A DNA stretch of 7,405 nt from Syntrophomonas_A sp050258735 (GTDB lineage: Bacteria; Bacillota; Syntrophomonadia; Syntrophomonadales; Syntrophomonadaceae). A program made the translations under genes and the position numbers. Shown one piece after another: positions 1 to 5,163 of the stretch. Position 1 is the stretch's first letter; the number at the start of each line of letters is the position of its first letter. The DNA is taken from assembly GCA_050258735.1 (NCBI GenBank), contig JBLMZJ010000142.1, positions 1 through 7,405 of the forward strand, in the 5' to 3' direction. A model generated the notes under the pieces. It worked only from the letters and a program-made list of their open reading frames with translations. It made no database searches and was not told the DNA's origin.

Positions 1-1479
1 ATCGACACTGAACTGGGTTTCAGTGGACTGTACGATGGTCTGTAAGCTCAGGGCTCTCAGGGTGGGATCATCGCCGATAAAGGTGATCTTACCATCATTT
101 CCGGAGATAGCCGACCGGATGATCATGGTGCCGGGAACCACCTGTACGCCGCTGGAGCCAACTCCCCACGGGTCATAGCTTACAAAGCTGTTCTTGCCTA
201 CGGTCGAATCTACAATGTACTTCTGACCCAAGCCATTGTAGATGGCGTCATTCAGTTTGTCCTGAACTGAACCGATGGTATCGTTGTCTAACAATGTAAC
301 ATAGGTCTTCTGACCGTCACCCTGCACCAGGTTCAATGTCTGGGGATTAGCCAGGATAAAATTGCCGGAGGAATCCCAGAACTCCTCGATGTCATAGAGC
401 TTGGTGGTTGACAGAGCGACTTCACCGACGCGCTCTATCTTAGTAGCATTGAAATTATTAGAAATTATTCCCCATTGGGTAAGGCCGGGACCAACTGTAA
501 AAGTTGCATTAGGATCTACTTTCATATCCAGGAAGTAGCTCACATTTAACCCGGTCATAGCAGTACTTAAATCGGAAATCTTCAGAGCCATAACGGCATC
601 TTTCACCTGTGAAACTGTCGTCTGCATCAATCCGCTGACAGCTGTACCGGATGCGCCTAGTTCAAGTGTTATCCTTATATTTGCTATTCCGTTATTAAAA
701 TCCCCCATAGCCTGGAATGCACCAACTCCAGAGTCTACCGTAAAATGGAAAATCACCCCTGTTAGCAAAACGCCACTGGGGCCGGTGAAATTTTGCTGAA
801 TGGCAATAGAAAGACCGCTGTTAATATCAGTAATCCCTATTGTTGATAAATATCCTGCCGACCCGCCGCTTACAGTAACTGTCTCGTGTTTGATCCTCAT
901 GATATCAGTTTTCTGTACCTGGGCATCACCAGGAGTAGCGGTTATCTTTAACTGGTAGTTGCCACCGCCGGCTGCCTTCTGGCCAAACTGGTCGAGCTGG
1001 CGCAGACCGTCCCGCATAAAGACTCGGGTAGTGATCTGGTCAGTCGAGGTTAATGCCGAACTGGTACCATCCAGCAGGTTCTTGGTGTTGAACTGGGTGG
1101 TGTTGGCAATACGGTCGATCTCAGAAGTCAACTGGTCGATTTCCTTCTGGATCTGGGTGCGGTCCTGAGAAGTATAAGTACCGTTGGCAGCCTGTACGGC
1201 TAATTCGCGCATACGCTGCAGGATAGCATGGGTTTCATTCAGAGCACCTTCAGCGGTTTGGATAAAGGATATGCCGTCATTGGCATTGCAACTGGCCTGA
1301 TCGAGACCTCTGATCTGGGATCTCATCTTTTCAGATATGGCAAGGCCCGCCGCATCGTCTGCAGCACGGTTGATGCGCAGACCCGAAGACAATTTCTCCA
1401 GTACCTTGTCCATGCTTTGGTTATTGATCACCAGCCTGTTATAGGTATTAAGTGCTGGTATATTGTGATTAATTAGCAT
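1..1479 (-). CDS. fliC: Flagellin, large form, 3' end beyond the window
   Basis: Structural subunit of the flagellar filament, secreted by the flagellar type III apparatus and polymerised outside the cell. The minus strand is open from ATG at 1479 to the window edge (493 codons, no stop). The N-terminal D0/D1 region is textbook: KLSSGLRINRAADDAAGLAI at residues 29-48, NDGISFIQTAEGALNE at 67-82, LQRMRELAVQ at 87-96, then IQKEIDQLTSEIDRIA and FNTKNLLDG up to about 138. Residues counterpart to the TLR5-contact residues of Salmonella FliC (R89, L93, E113 here) are kept. From about 150 to 493 lies a long variable domain; the conserved C-terminal D1/D0 helices are not reached, so the protein exceeds 493 residues, well above the roughly 270-300 of a minimal flagellin. 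No HExxH motif is seen, so it is not a flagellinolysin. The start is supported by GGAGG at 1486-1490, six bases upstream. Oddities: Cys64 replaces the usual Arg, and the middle of the variable domain (about nt 440-880) looks AT-richer than its flanks. Confidence 0.96.
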   Translation of the reverse strand, partial: MLINHNIPALNTYNRLVINNQSMDKVLEKLSSGLRINRAADDAAGLAISEKMRSQIRGLDQASCNANDGISFIQTAEGALNETHAILQRMRELAVQAANGTYTSQDRTQIQKEIDQLTSEIDRIANTTQFNTKNLLDGTSSALTSTDQITTRVFMRDGLRQLDQFGQKAAGGGNYQLKITATPGDAQVQKTDIMRIKHETVTVSGGSAGYLSTIGITDINSGLSIAIQQNFTGPSGVLLTGVIFHFTVDSGVGAFQAMGDFNNGIANIRITLELGASGTAVSGLMQTTVSQVKDAVMALKISDLSTAMTGLNVSYFLDMKVDPNATFTVGPGLTQWGIISNNFNATKIERVGEVALSTTKLYDIEEFWDSSGNFILANPQTLNLVQGDGQKTYVTLLDNDTIGSVQDKLNDAIYNGLGQKYIVDSTVGKNSFVSYDPWGVGSSGVQVVPGTMIIRSAISGNDGKITFIGDDPTLRALSLQTIVQSTETQFSVD

Positions 1480-1586
1480 TTCCTGCCTCCGTGCATTTCA
1501 AACCAGTTTTTCTATTTACAAAGTAACTTAGTAATTAGCAAGCAATCTATCCTTTAAATGTCCCGTAACCCAATATCTAGCTATTA

Positions 1587-1614
1587 TTATCGTAGTTTCA
1601 TATCAACTACTTTA
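1587..1614 (-). promoter_or_regulatory. Sigma-28 (SigD/FliA)-like promoter for the flagellin gene
   Basis: On the minus strand TAAA (1614-1611) is followed after 16 bases by TACGATAA (1594-1587), a 6-of-8 match to the flagellar sigma factor -10 element GCCGATAA. Spacing is within or one base beyond the usual range. Transcription would start near 1580, giving a leader of about 100 nt before the flagellin ATG. Flagellin genes are classic sigma-28 targets, so the position agrees with the function. Most of the spacer is an inverted repeat, GTAGTT-7-AACTAC (1592-1610), which could be a repressor site or chance. Confidence 0.6.
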
Positions 1615-1753
1615 ATTTTCTTCTTTAAGTTGTTAGAACTATAGATTTTATCTGCAAAAAGGATGAGTGCCTAATGAAAGGGTGTTGAGGATGCTGAAGA
1701 AATATGAAATGCATTGAAGTTTCATTATGGCTTAATAAAGGTCAAGAACTGGG

Positions 1754-1784
1754 ATAGGTTTAAGTTTACCACCATAAACCCTAT
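1754..1784. repeat. Imperfect inverted repeat in the flagellin upstream region
   Basis: ATAGGTTTA (1754-1762) and TAAACCCTAT (1775-1784) can pair over nine bases with one bulged C and a 12-base loop. A second ATAAACC copy follows directly (1783-1789), giving a short direct repeat. No T-run flanks it on either strand, so it is not a standard terminator. It would lie in the leader of a transcript from the 1832-1859 promoter. Role unknown. Confidence 0.4.
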
Positions 1785-1831
1785 AAACCAACAACGCGGG
1801 CAAACATAGAATCGCTATCTAATTAATCTAA

Positions 1832-1859
1832 ATTATAATAGGCCCTGTTTGACTTTCAA
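1832..1859 (-). promoter_or_regulatory. Sigma-A-like promoter facing the flagellin gene
   Basis: On the minus strand TTGAAA (1859-1854) and a perfect TATAAT (1837-1832) are separated by 16 bases. This is the best housekeeping-type promoter I found in the window. A transcript would start near 1825 and run through the 1480-1825 region into the flagellin gene. It lies just downstream of the sirtuin gene and its hairpin, so it would separate flagellin transcription from the sirtuin. Confidence 0.55.
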
Positions 1860-1882
1860 AAACAGCCTTTTCGACAGTGGGA

Positions 1883-1905
1883 GGTGGCGGCGTTATGCCT
1901 CCACC
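1883..1905 (-). terminator. Probable terminator hairpin of the sirtuin gene
   Basis: On the minus strand GGTGGAGGC, loop ATAAC, GCCGCCACC forms a nine-base-pair stem with one mismatch, about 20 bases after the sirtuin stop codon. A T-run is not directly adjacent; the nearest (TGTTTTTG) starts more than 15 bases later. It is therefore either a weak intrinsic terminator or a 3'-end stabilising stem. On the plus strand no T-run follows either. Confidence 0.45.
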
Positions 1906-1925
1906 CTTATTACTTGGGGAGCACA

Positions 1926-2687
1926 TTATTTGAGCAGATCCAGCTGACGGTCGATCTCCTCTAGAATCGCCCCGGTGCTGGTTTCTACTTCGATCTTGAC
2001 CAGGGCGGCATGGTCCATGGCCGTCGATCCCTTATTGATAATGATCATATCCTGATAGAAGGTGGAGAATTCCTTGACAAAACCAGCCAGGGGATAGACA
2101 GTTAGTGATGAACCTATCACCACCAGAACCCGGGCATCCAAGATCTGCTGCCGCGCATCCATATAATTCTGGATGGGCTCTCCAAAAAGCACCACATCGG
2201 GTTTCAACACCCCCCCGCACTCCGAGCAGTGGGGCACAGTCTGCGGGTAATCCTGTACATATTGACTGTCATAAATCGCCCGGCATCTGCTGCCTGTACA
2301 GACAAAGCGGTCAGCGGTCCCGTGTACGGCGATAACCTTTTTGCTGCCCGCTTTTCCATGCAGTCCATCGATATTCTGGGTGACTACCGCCTTGACCCTC
2401 CCCTTCTGCTCCATCCGCGCCAGCATCTTATGGGCATGGCTGGGTTCTACCGGCGGGAAATTGAAGTATTGACGATAGAATTCCCAGAAGGCCTCAGGCT
2501 GTCTATGGAAGGCATCAATATTTATTATCCGCATGACCCTGTCTTCCCCCAGAGTCCGGTATATGCCCTTTTCCCCTCTAAAATCGGGTATCCCCGCTTC
2601 GGTGCTGATCCCCGCTCCGGTCACCACTACGGTATTGTTGGAATTAGCCAGCACACTGACTGCGCGCTCAATGGCCGCCTTATTCAA
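1926..2687 (-). CDS. cobB: NAD-dependent protein deacylase, Sir2/CobB family
   Basis: Soluble sirtuin that removes acetyl or other acyl groups from protein lysines using NAD+, releasing nicotinamide and O-acyl-ADP-ribose. From the TTG start it has 253 residues, a normal length for a bacterial sirtuin. The NAD-binding motif GAGISTEAGIPDFR is at residues 24-37, TQNIDGLH at 103-110, and the catalytic His in VHGT is H122. A structural zinc is expected on Cys130, Cys135, Cys154 and Cys157; the first pair is spaced Cys-x4-Cys. KPDVVLFGEP follows at 162-171, and GSSLTVYP near 193-200 closes the Rossmann fold. The start was chosen because GGAGGTGAT (2700-2692) overlaps the upstream GTG (2696-2694) but sits eight bases before TTG at 2687. 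Bacterial sirtuins commonly control acyl-CoA synthetases, but nothing next to it names a substrate. It stands alone, divergent from the following operon. Confidence 0.95.
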   Translation of the reverse strand: MNKAAIERAVSVLANSNNTVVVTGAGISTEAGIPDFRGEKGIYRTLGEDRVMRIINIDAFHRQPEAFWEFYRQYFNFPPVEPSHAHKMLARMEQKGRVKAVVTQNIDGLHGKAGSKKVIAVHGTADRFVCTGSRCRAIYDSQYVQDYPQTVPHCSECGGVLKPDVVLFGEPIQNYMDARQQILDARVLVVIGSSLTVYPLAGFVKEFSTFYQDMIIINKGSTAMDHAALVKIEVETSTGAILEEIDRQLDLLK

Positions 2688-2691
2688 AGCT

Positions 2692-2700
2692 ATCACCTCC
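2692..2700 (-). promoter_or_regulatory. Ribosome binding site deciding the sirtuin start (TTG rather than GTG)
   Basis: GGAGGTGAT on the minus strand is a nine-base match to the anti-Shine-Dalgarno end of 16S rRNA. It overlaps the GTG that would give the longer frame and lies eight bases upstream of TTG at 2687, so translation most likely starts at TTG. Confidence 0.75.
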
Positions 2701-2740
2701 GTCGCCCTTACACTCAGATTAGCACAAAATATTTAAATAC

Positions 2741-2785
2741 AGGTCTTTATTATTCCCCCGACTTGTCATAGACCTGATAAGGTCT
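2741..2785. repeat. Three-arm inverted repeat (AGGTCT / AGACCT / AGGTCT) in a divergent spacer
   Basis: AGGTCT occurs at 2741-2746 and 2780-2785, and its complement AGACCT at 2770-2775. The middle arm can pair with the right arm (four-base loop, GATA) or with the left arm (23-base loop), so the two structures exclude each other. The spacer 2688-2938 lies between the divergent sirtuin gene and the small-gene operon and must hold their promoters, yet I see no clear -35/-10 pair on either strand. Operator or leader switch are both possible; chance is not excluded. Confidence 0.35.
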
Positions 2786-2938
2786 TTCCCGGCCAGATTC
2801 AGATCGTCATATGGTTTTTGGGTCAAGCGGAATGCCGCGATCCCTCGTATCGGGAAATCGCCAGTTCACCCAACGCCCCCTAGAATGAACCTCAGGAGCC
2901 AGTCAGGCTTCCAAACCACGCAAAGGGAGGTGAAAAAT

Positions 2939-3163
2939 ATGGCTATTACCGCTACTCCAGTGGGTTCAGAACTGATCCTGGTCATGGACAACGGGATCGG
3001 GGCGTCTGGACAGCAGCTGGTCAAAAACCGTGTCTATTCCGATGTCAAGGCCAGCGCTGCCGATGCCGATCTGTATTCGGTAGCTCAGTCTCTGCTTGGT
3101 CTGCAGGAAAAGACCGGCCTGGCCGTTCAGCGCCGGAACCTGGTCGAGATCCAGAACATGTAA
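2939..3163 (+). CDS. DUF1659 family small protein
   Basis: A 74-residue protein of the uncharacterised DUF1659 family, recognised from the start MAITATPVGSELILVMDNG, the central KNRVYSDVKASAADADLY and the closing VQRRNLVEI. The predicted layout is two beta strands (about 10-16 and 28-36), one helix (about 40-56) and a last strand (about 62-72). There is no signal peptide or membrane segment. The start is ATG at 2939 with GGGAGGTGA eight bases upstream; an in-frame ATG at 2885 has no such site and would add an atypical N-terminus. It is the first gene of a three-gene operon, 42 bases before the DUF2922 gene. Function is unknown; small size and strong ribosome binding sites suggest an abundant cytosolic protein, which is inference. 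Confidence 0.88.
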   Translation: MAITATPVGSELILVMDNGIGASGQQLVKNRVYSDVKASAADADLYSVAQSLLGLQEKTGLAVQRRNLVEIQNM

Positions 3164-3205
3164 TCCCTTAAACCTGCCAAATCTTAAAGAAAGGAGGATT
3201 TACCT

Positions 3206-3424
3206 ATGGAACGCACCCTGGAAATGATCTTCAACACGGATCTGAGTAAGAAACAAACCATCCGGGTCAGCAATGCCAAAACCGACCTCACAGCCGCTCA
3301 GATCAACGCGGCCATGGACAACATCATAGCTAAAAATATCATCAGCGGCAGTACCGGCAGCCTTACCGGAAAGGCCGGCGCCCGGATCGTTACCCGTGAT
3401 ACCAGCGAGATAACCTTGATCTAA
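3206..3424 (+). CDS. DUF2922 family small protein
   Basis: A 72-residue protein matching the uncharacterised DUF2922 family: MERTLEMIFNTDLSKKQTIR, then VSNAKTDLTAAQINAAMDNI at 21-40, and the closing strand ARIVTRDTSEITLI. GGAGG (3193-3197) stands eight bases before ATG. It follows the DUF1659 gene and precedes a strong hairpin and the YvrJ-like gene. Its strand-strand-helix-strand layout parallels that of the upstream DUF1659 protein: both open with an L-x-L/M-x-F/M strand, then a basic strand, then an acidic/alanine-rich helix, then a final strand. Both may be divergent copies of one fold. No catalytic motif, Cys or membrane segment is seen. Biochemical role unknown. Confidence 0.88.
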   Translation: MERTLEMIFNTDLSKKQTIRVSNAKTDLTAAQINAAMDNIIAKNIISGSTGSLTGKAGARIVTRDTSEITLI

Positions 3425-3433
3425 TGTCCGAAT

Positions 3434-3457
3434 TGCGGGCGGGATCACCCGCCCGCA
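3434..3457 (+). other. Strong GC hairpin between the DUF2922 and YvrJ-like genes
   Basis: TGCGGGCGGG, loop ATCA, CCCGCCCGCA is a perfect ten-base-pair stem nine bases after the DUF2922 stop. No T-run follows (TTCCATGAAAGG), so a complete intrinsic terminator is unlikely. It could lower expression of the third gene or protect the 3' end of the first two messages, allowing unequal amounts from one operon. Confidence 0.6.
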
Positions 3458-3482
3458 TTCCATGAAAGGAAGGTGCCGAAGG

Positions 3483-3695
3483 ATGAACGACCTTCTTAAC
3501 CTGATCGGTAATGTAGGCTTTCCTATCGCCGTAACAGCTTATCTGCTGATAAGGATCGAGAACAAGCTCTCTGAACTATCCGGCGCTATCAACGAACTGC
3601 GGGAAGCAGTGATAACACTGCCCGCCGCTAATATCCGAAATGGCTGTCTCCCCTCGCCTCAGGCCGCTGAAGGGTTCTTGGTCCCGCCATCTTGA
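3483..3695 (+). CDS. YvrJ-family small membrane protein
   Basis: A 70-residue protein that begins like the YvrJ family (MNDLLNLIGNVGFPIAVTAY). One membrane segment spans about residues 5-23, followed by a charged amphipathic helix (RIENKLSELSGAINELREAV, 24-43). The tail from 46 on (LPAANIRNGCLPSPQ and on) contains a Cys and several Pro and extends past the family's usual end near 45-50, so it may be lineage-specific. The start is ATG at 3483, nine bases after GGAAGG (3468-3473); the in-frame ATG at 3462 lies before that site. The architecture resembles small holin-like or BhlA-like phage peptides, but no phage genes are nearby. It is the last gene of the three-gene operon. Confidence 0.82.
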   Translation: MNDLLNLIGNVGFPIAVTAYLLIRIENKLSELSGAINELREAVITLPAANIRNGCLPSPQAAEGFLVPPS

Positions 3696-3726
3696 TAGCA
3701 GACCCGCAGCCTGCGGTTTGCAGCAA

Positions 3727-3770
3727 AATGCCCGCTGCCCCATGCAACGAGTGCTCAGGGCGCGGGCGTT
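3727..3770. terminator. Hairpin between convergent operons, possible bidirectional terminator
   Basis: AATGCCCGC (3727-3735) pairs with GCGGGCGTT (3762-3770) with one T-G wobble; after a single-base bulge the stem continues with GCCC/GGGC. Read on the minus strand it is followed by ATTTTG, on the plus strand only by ATTGTG. It sits between the YvrJ-like gene (plus) and the TPM gene (minus), where both need termination. A smaller stem, CCGCA-GCC-TGCGG followed by TTT (3704-3719), lies just after the YvrJ-like stop and could help on the plus strand. Confidence 0.55.
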
Positions 3771-3807
3771 ATTGTGATCAGCCTTATTTATTACGATTAC
3801 AAATCAG

Positions 3808-4593
3808 TTACCATCCCCGGCTGCTGCCGCCGCCGCCGCTGGAACCACCGTCGCCGCCGAAACCGCCTCCGCCAAAGCCTCCTCCACCGAAGCCCCCGCC
3901 GCCGAAACCGCCACCGCCATAATAGCCGCCGCCTCCGCCACGCCCGCCCCATCTCCTGCGGCTGGCAAAGATGATAAGCATGACTAGCAAGATACCTATG
4001 ACCTCGATCCAGGATATCCCTTTGCCGGAATCCTGATAATCGCCGGATGAAACCCCGGTCAGCGGTGCCAGCTGTACATTATATTCCTTACCAACTTCCT
4101 GCAGGATAGCATTATAGGTCTTGATGATCCCTGACTCATATTTCCCCGCTTTAAAATCAGGTATCAGGTATTGATCCTGGATGCGGCCGGTCTTGCCGTC
4201 CGGCAGTATACCCTCCAGCCCGTACCCGACATGGATGCGGCTCTTTCTCTCCTGTTGGGCGACCAGCAGCAGGACACCGTTGTTCTTCTTTTTGTCACCG
4301 ATCCCCCATTGCCTGAACAGTGTCTGAGCATAATCCTCGATGGCTGCTCCACCCATATCCTTCACGGTCACCACCACGATCTGCGCCCCGGTTTTTTGCT
4401 GAAGGCTCCGATTGTTCTCAATTATTGCATTCTCAGTTTCCGGGCTGAGCATGCCAGCCTGGTCCAGACAATAGAAATACCGCGGAGGGTCAGGAACCTT
4501 TATGCCTCCCATCGCTGTCCCCGCCAGCAGGAGCAAACATATCAGACTGATCAAAGCAACTGCCAGTTTTCGCACCTTATCCCTCGCCTTCAT
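3808..4593 (-). CDS. TPM-domain membrane protein with glycine-rich tail (YgcG type)
   Basis: A 261-residue protein anchored in the membrane with an extracytoplasmic TPM domain (the fold of plant TLP18.3 and bacterial YgcG). Residues 10-25 are a signal or anchor segment (AVALISLICLLLLAG) with a possible cleavage site near 28-30. The TPM domain covers about 38-170: YFYCLDQAGMLSPETENAI, the strand QIVVVTV, WGIGDKKKNNGVLLLVA and VGYGLEGILPDG are hallmarks. A second membrane helix spans about 194-210, then a basic stop-transfer SRRRW and a Gly-rich tail with four GGGGF repeats, ending SSGGGGSSRGW as is common in this family. ATG at 4593 is chosen because AGGTGA lies eight bases upstream; GTG at 4605 directly abuts the lemA stop and has no spaced site. 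It is coupled to lemA. Some TPM proteins are phosphatases; activity here is unproven. Confidence 0.92.
   Translation of the reverse strand: MKARDKVRKLAVALISLICLLLLAGTAMGGIKVPDPPRYFYCLDQAGMLSPETENAIIENNRSLQQKTGAQIVVVTVKDMGGAAIEDYAQTLFRQWGIGDKKKNNGVLLLVAQQERKSRIHVGYGLEGILPDGKTGRIQDQYLIPDFKAGKYESGIIKTYNAILQEVGKEYNVQLAPLTGVSSGDYQDSGKGISWIEVIGILLVMLIIFASRRRWGGRGGGGGYYGGGGFGGGGFGGGGFGGGGFGGDGGSSGGGGSSRGW
3859..3918 (-). repeat. Four 15-base tandem units encoding GGGGF
   Basis: Four consecutive in-frame units, each encoding Gly-Gly-Gly-Gly-Phe, in the tail of the TPM protein. The Phe codons are at 3904-3906, 3889-3891, 3874-3876 and 3859-3861 (minus strand). Units differ at third positions, so the repeat is kept at the protein level rather than being a fresh expansion. 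Flanking codons continue the Gly bias (GGGGGYY before, GGDGG after). Confidence 0.9.
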
Positions 4594-4601
4594 AATACCG
4601 G

Positions 4602-4607
4602 TCACCT
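4602..4607 (-). promoter_or_regulatory. Ribosome binding site of the TPM gene overlapping the lemA stop
   Basis: AGGTGA on the minus strand shares its first two bases with the TAG stop of lemA (4608-4606) and lies eight bases before ATG at 4593. This points to translational coupling of the two genes and supports that start. Confidence 0.7.
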
Positions 4608-5163
4608 AGAATTTCACCTGTGGCGCTGCCTTGGCGCCTTCTTCAGCCTGAAAATACTCGCGCGGCTCAAAACCGCCGATCCCGGCGATAATGCTGCCCG
4701 GGATCTTCTTGATACGAGTATTGTAACTGCGCACGGCATCATTATAATCCTTCCTGGCTACGGCCAGACGATTCTCAGTCCCGGCCAGTTCATCGGACAA
4801 CTGCCGGAAGTTAGCATCTGATTTCAGCTGCGGATATCTCTCCACTACTACGAGCAAACGGGACAGCGCAGTGCTCAGTTCGGCATCGGCCTGGGCCTTC
4901 TCGCCGACCGTCCCTGCCCCGGCCAATTTGGCTCTGGCTTCGGCCACCTGGATAAATATCTGCTTTTCCTGACTGGCGAAACCCTTGGTGGTCTCCACCA
5001 GGTTGGGAATAAGGTCGGAGCGTCTCTGCAACTGGTTTTCCACCTGACTCCAGGCATTATCGATGTTTTCATTATCACTGACCATGCCGTTGTACATGGC
5101 TACACCCGACCCCAGTATCAGCACCAGGATCGCTGCAATGATGATCCAGCCACGTCTGTTCAT
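4606..5163 (-). CDS. lemA: LemA family membrane protein
   Basis: A 185-residue LemA family protein: one N-terminal membrane helix (residues 6-23) and a helical-bundle domain expected to face outward. Family signatures are clear: NAWSQVENQLQRRSDLIPNL at 36-55, AEARA at 74-78, ERYPQLKSDANFRQLSDELA at 108-127, TENRLAVARKDYNDAVRSYN at 129-148 and IPGSIIAGIGGFEPREYFQA near 154-173, ending APQVKF. Length is normal. ATG at 5163 is chosen because AGGGAGGA (5171-5178) lies seven bases upstream; in-frame ATGs further upstream would add a basic, non-hydrophobic extension with no ribosome binding site. The gene is immediately followed by the TPM gene, with which LemA commonly pairs in bacteria. The name comes from a Listeria epitope; the molecular role in the membrane is not settled. 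No confident promoter was found upstream. Confidence 0.95.
   Translation of the reverse strand: MNRRGWIIIAAILVLILGSGVAMYNGMVSDNENIDNAWSQVENQLQRRSDLIPNLVETTKGFASQEKQIFIQVAEARAKLAGAGTVGEKAQADAELSTALSRLLVVVERYPQLKSDANFRQLSDELAGTENRLAVARKDYNDAVRSYNTRIKKIPGSIIAGIGGFEPREYFQAEEGAKAAPQVKF

Larger units (their letters stand above)
1480..1925. other. 446-base intergenic region upstream of the flagellin gene
   Basis: No convincing protein-coding gene is present. The stretch is AT-rich and holds the flagellin ribosome binding site (1486-1490), a sigma-28-like promoter (1587-1614), an imperfect inverted repeat (1754-1784), a sigma-A-like promoter (1832-1859) and a GC-rich hairpin after the sirtuin gene (1883-1905). 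All directional elements point toward the flagellin. If the distal promoter is used, the leader would be about 345 nt. Confidence 0.7.

Noticed and set aside
1485..1572. Several GGA motifs in the flagellin leader that might be CsrA sites, as in Bacillus hag
   Set aside because: Each matches the CsrA consensus poorly outside GGA, and no csrA or fliW gene is visible in the window.
1655..1735. 25-codon minus-strand frame (MKLQCISYFF...) in the flagellin leader
   Set aside because: There is no ribosome binding site upstream of its ATG and no recognisable family.
2229..2771. 180-codon open frame on the plus strand opposite the sirtuin gene
   Set aside because: It is antisense to a clearly conserved sirtuin, has no family likeness, and its composition reflects the complementary strand.
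2837..2861. GCGATCCC...GGG-AA-ATCGC hairpin upstream of the DUF1659 gene
   Set aside because: Only eight pairs with a two-base bulge, no T-run and no promoter context; cannot be separated from chance.
3692..3922. Proline-rich plus-strand open frame ending in repeated PPPPK units
   Set aside because: The repeats are the complement of the GGGGF codons of the TPM gene; no separate evidence for coding.
4171..4821. 216-codon open frame on the plus strand across the TPM and lemA genes
   Set aside because: It lies antisense to two well-recognised genes and shows no recognisable domain.
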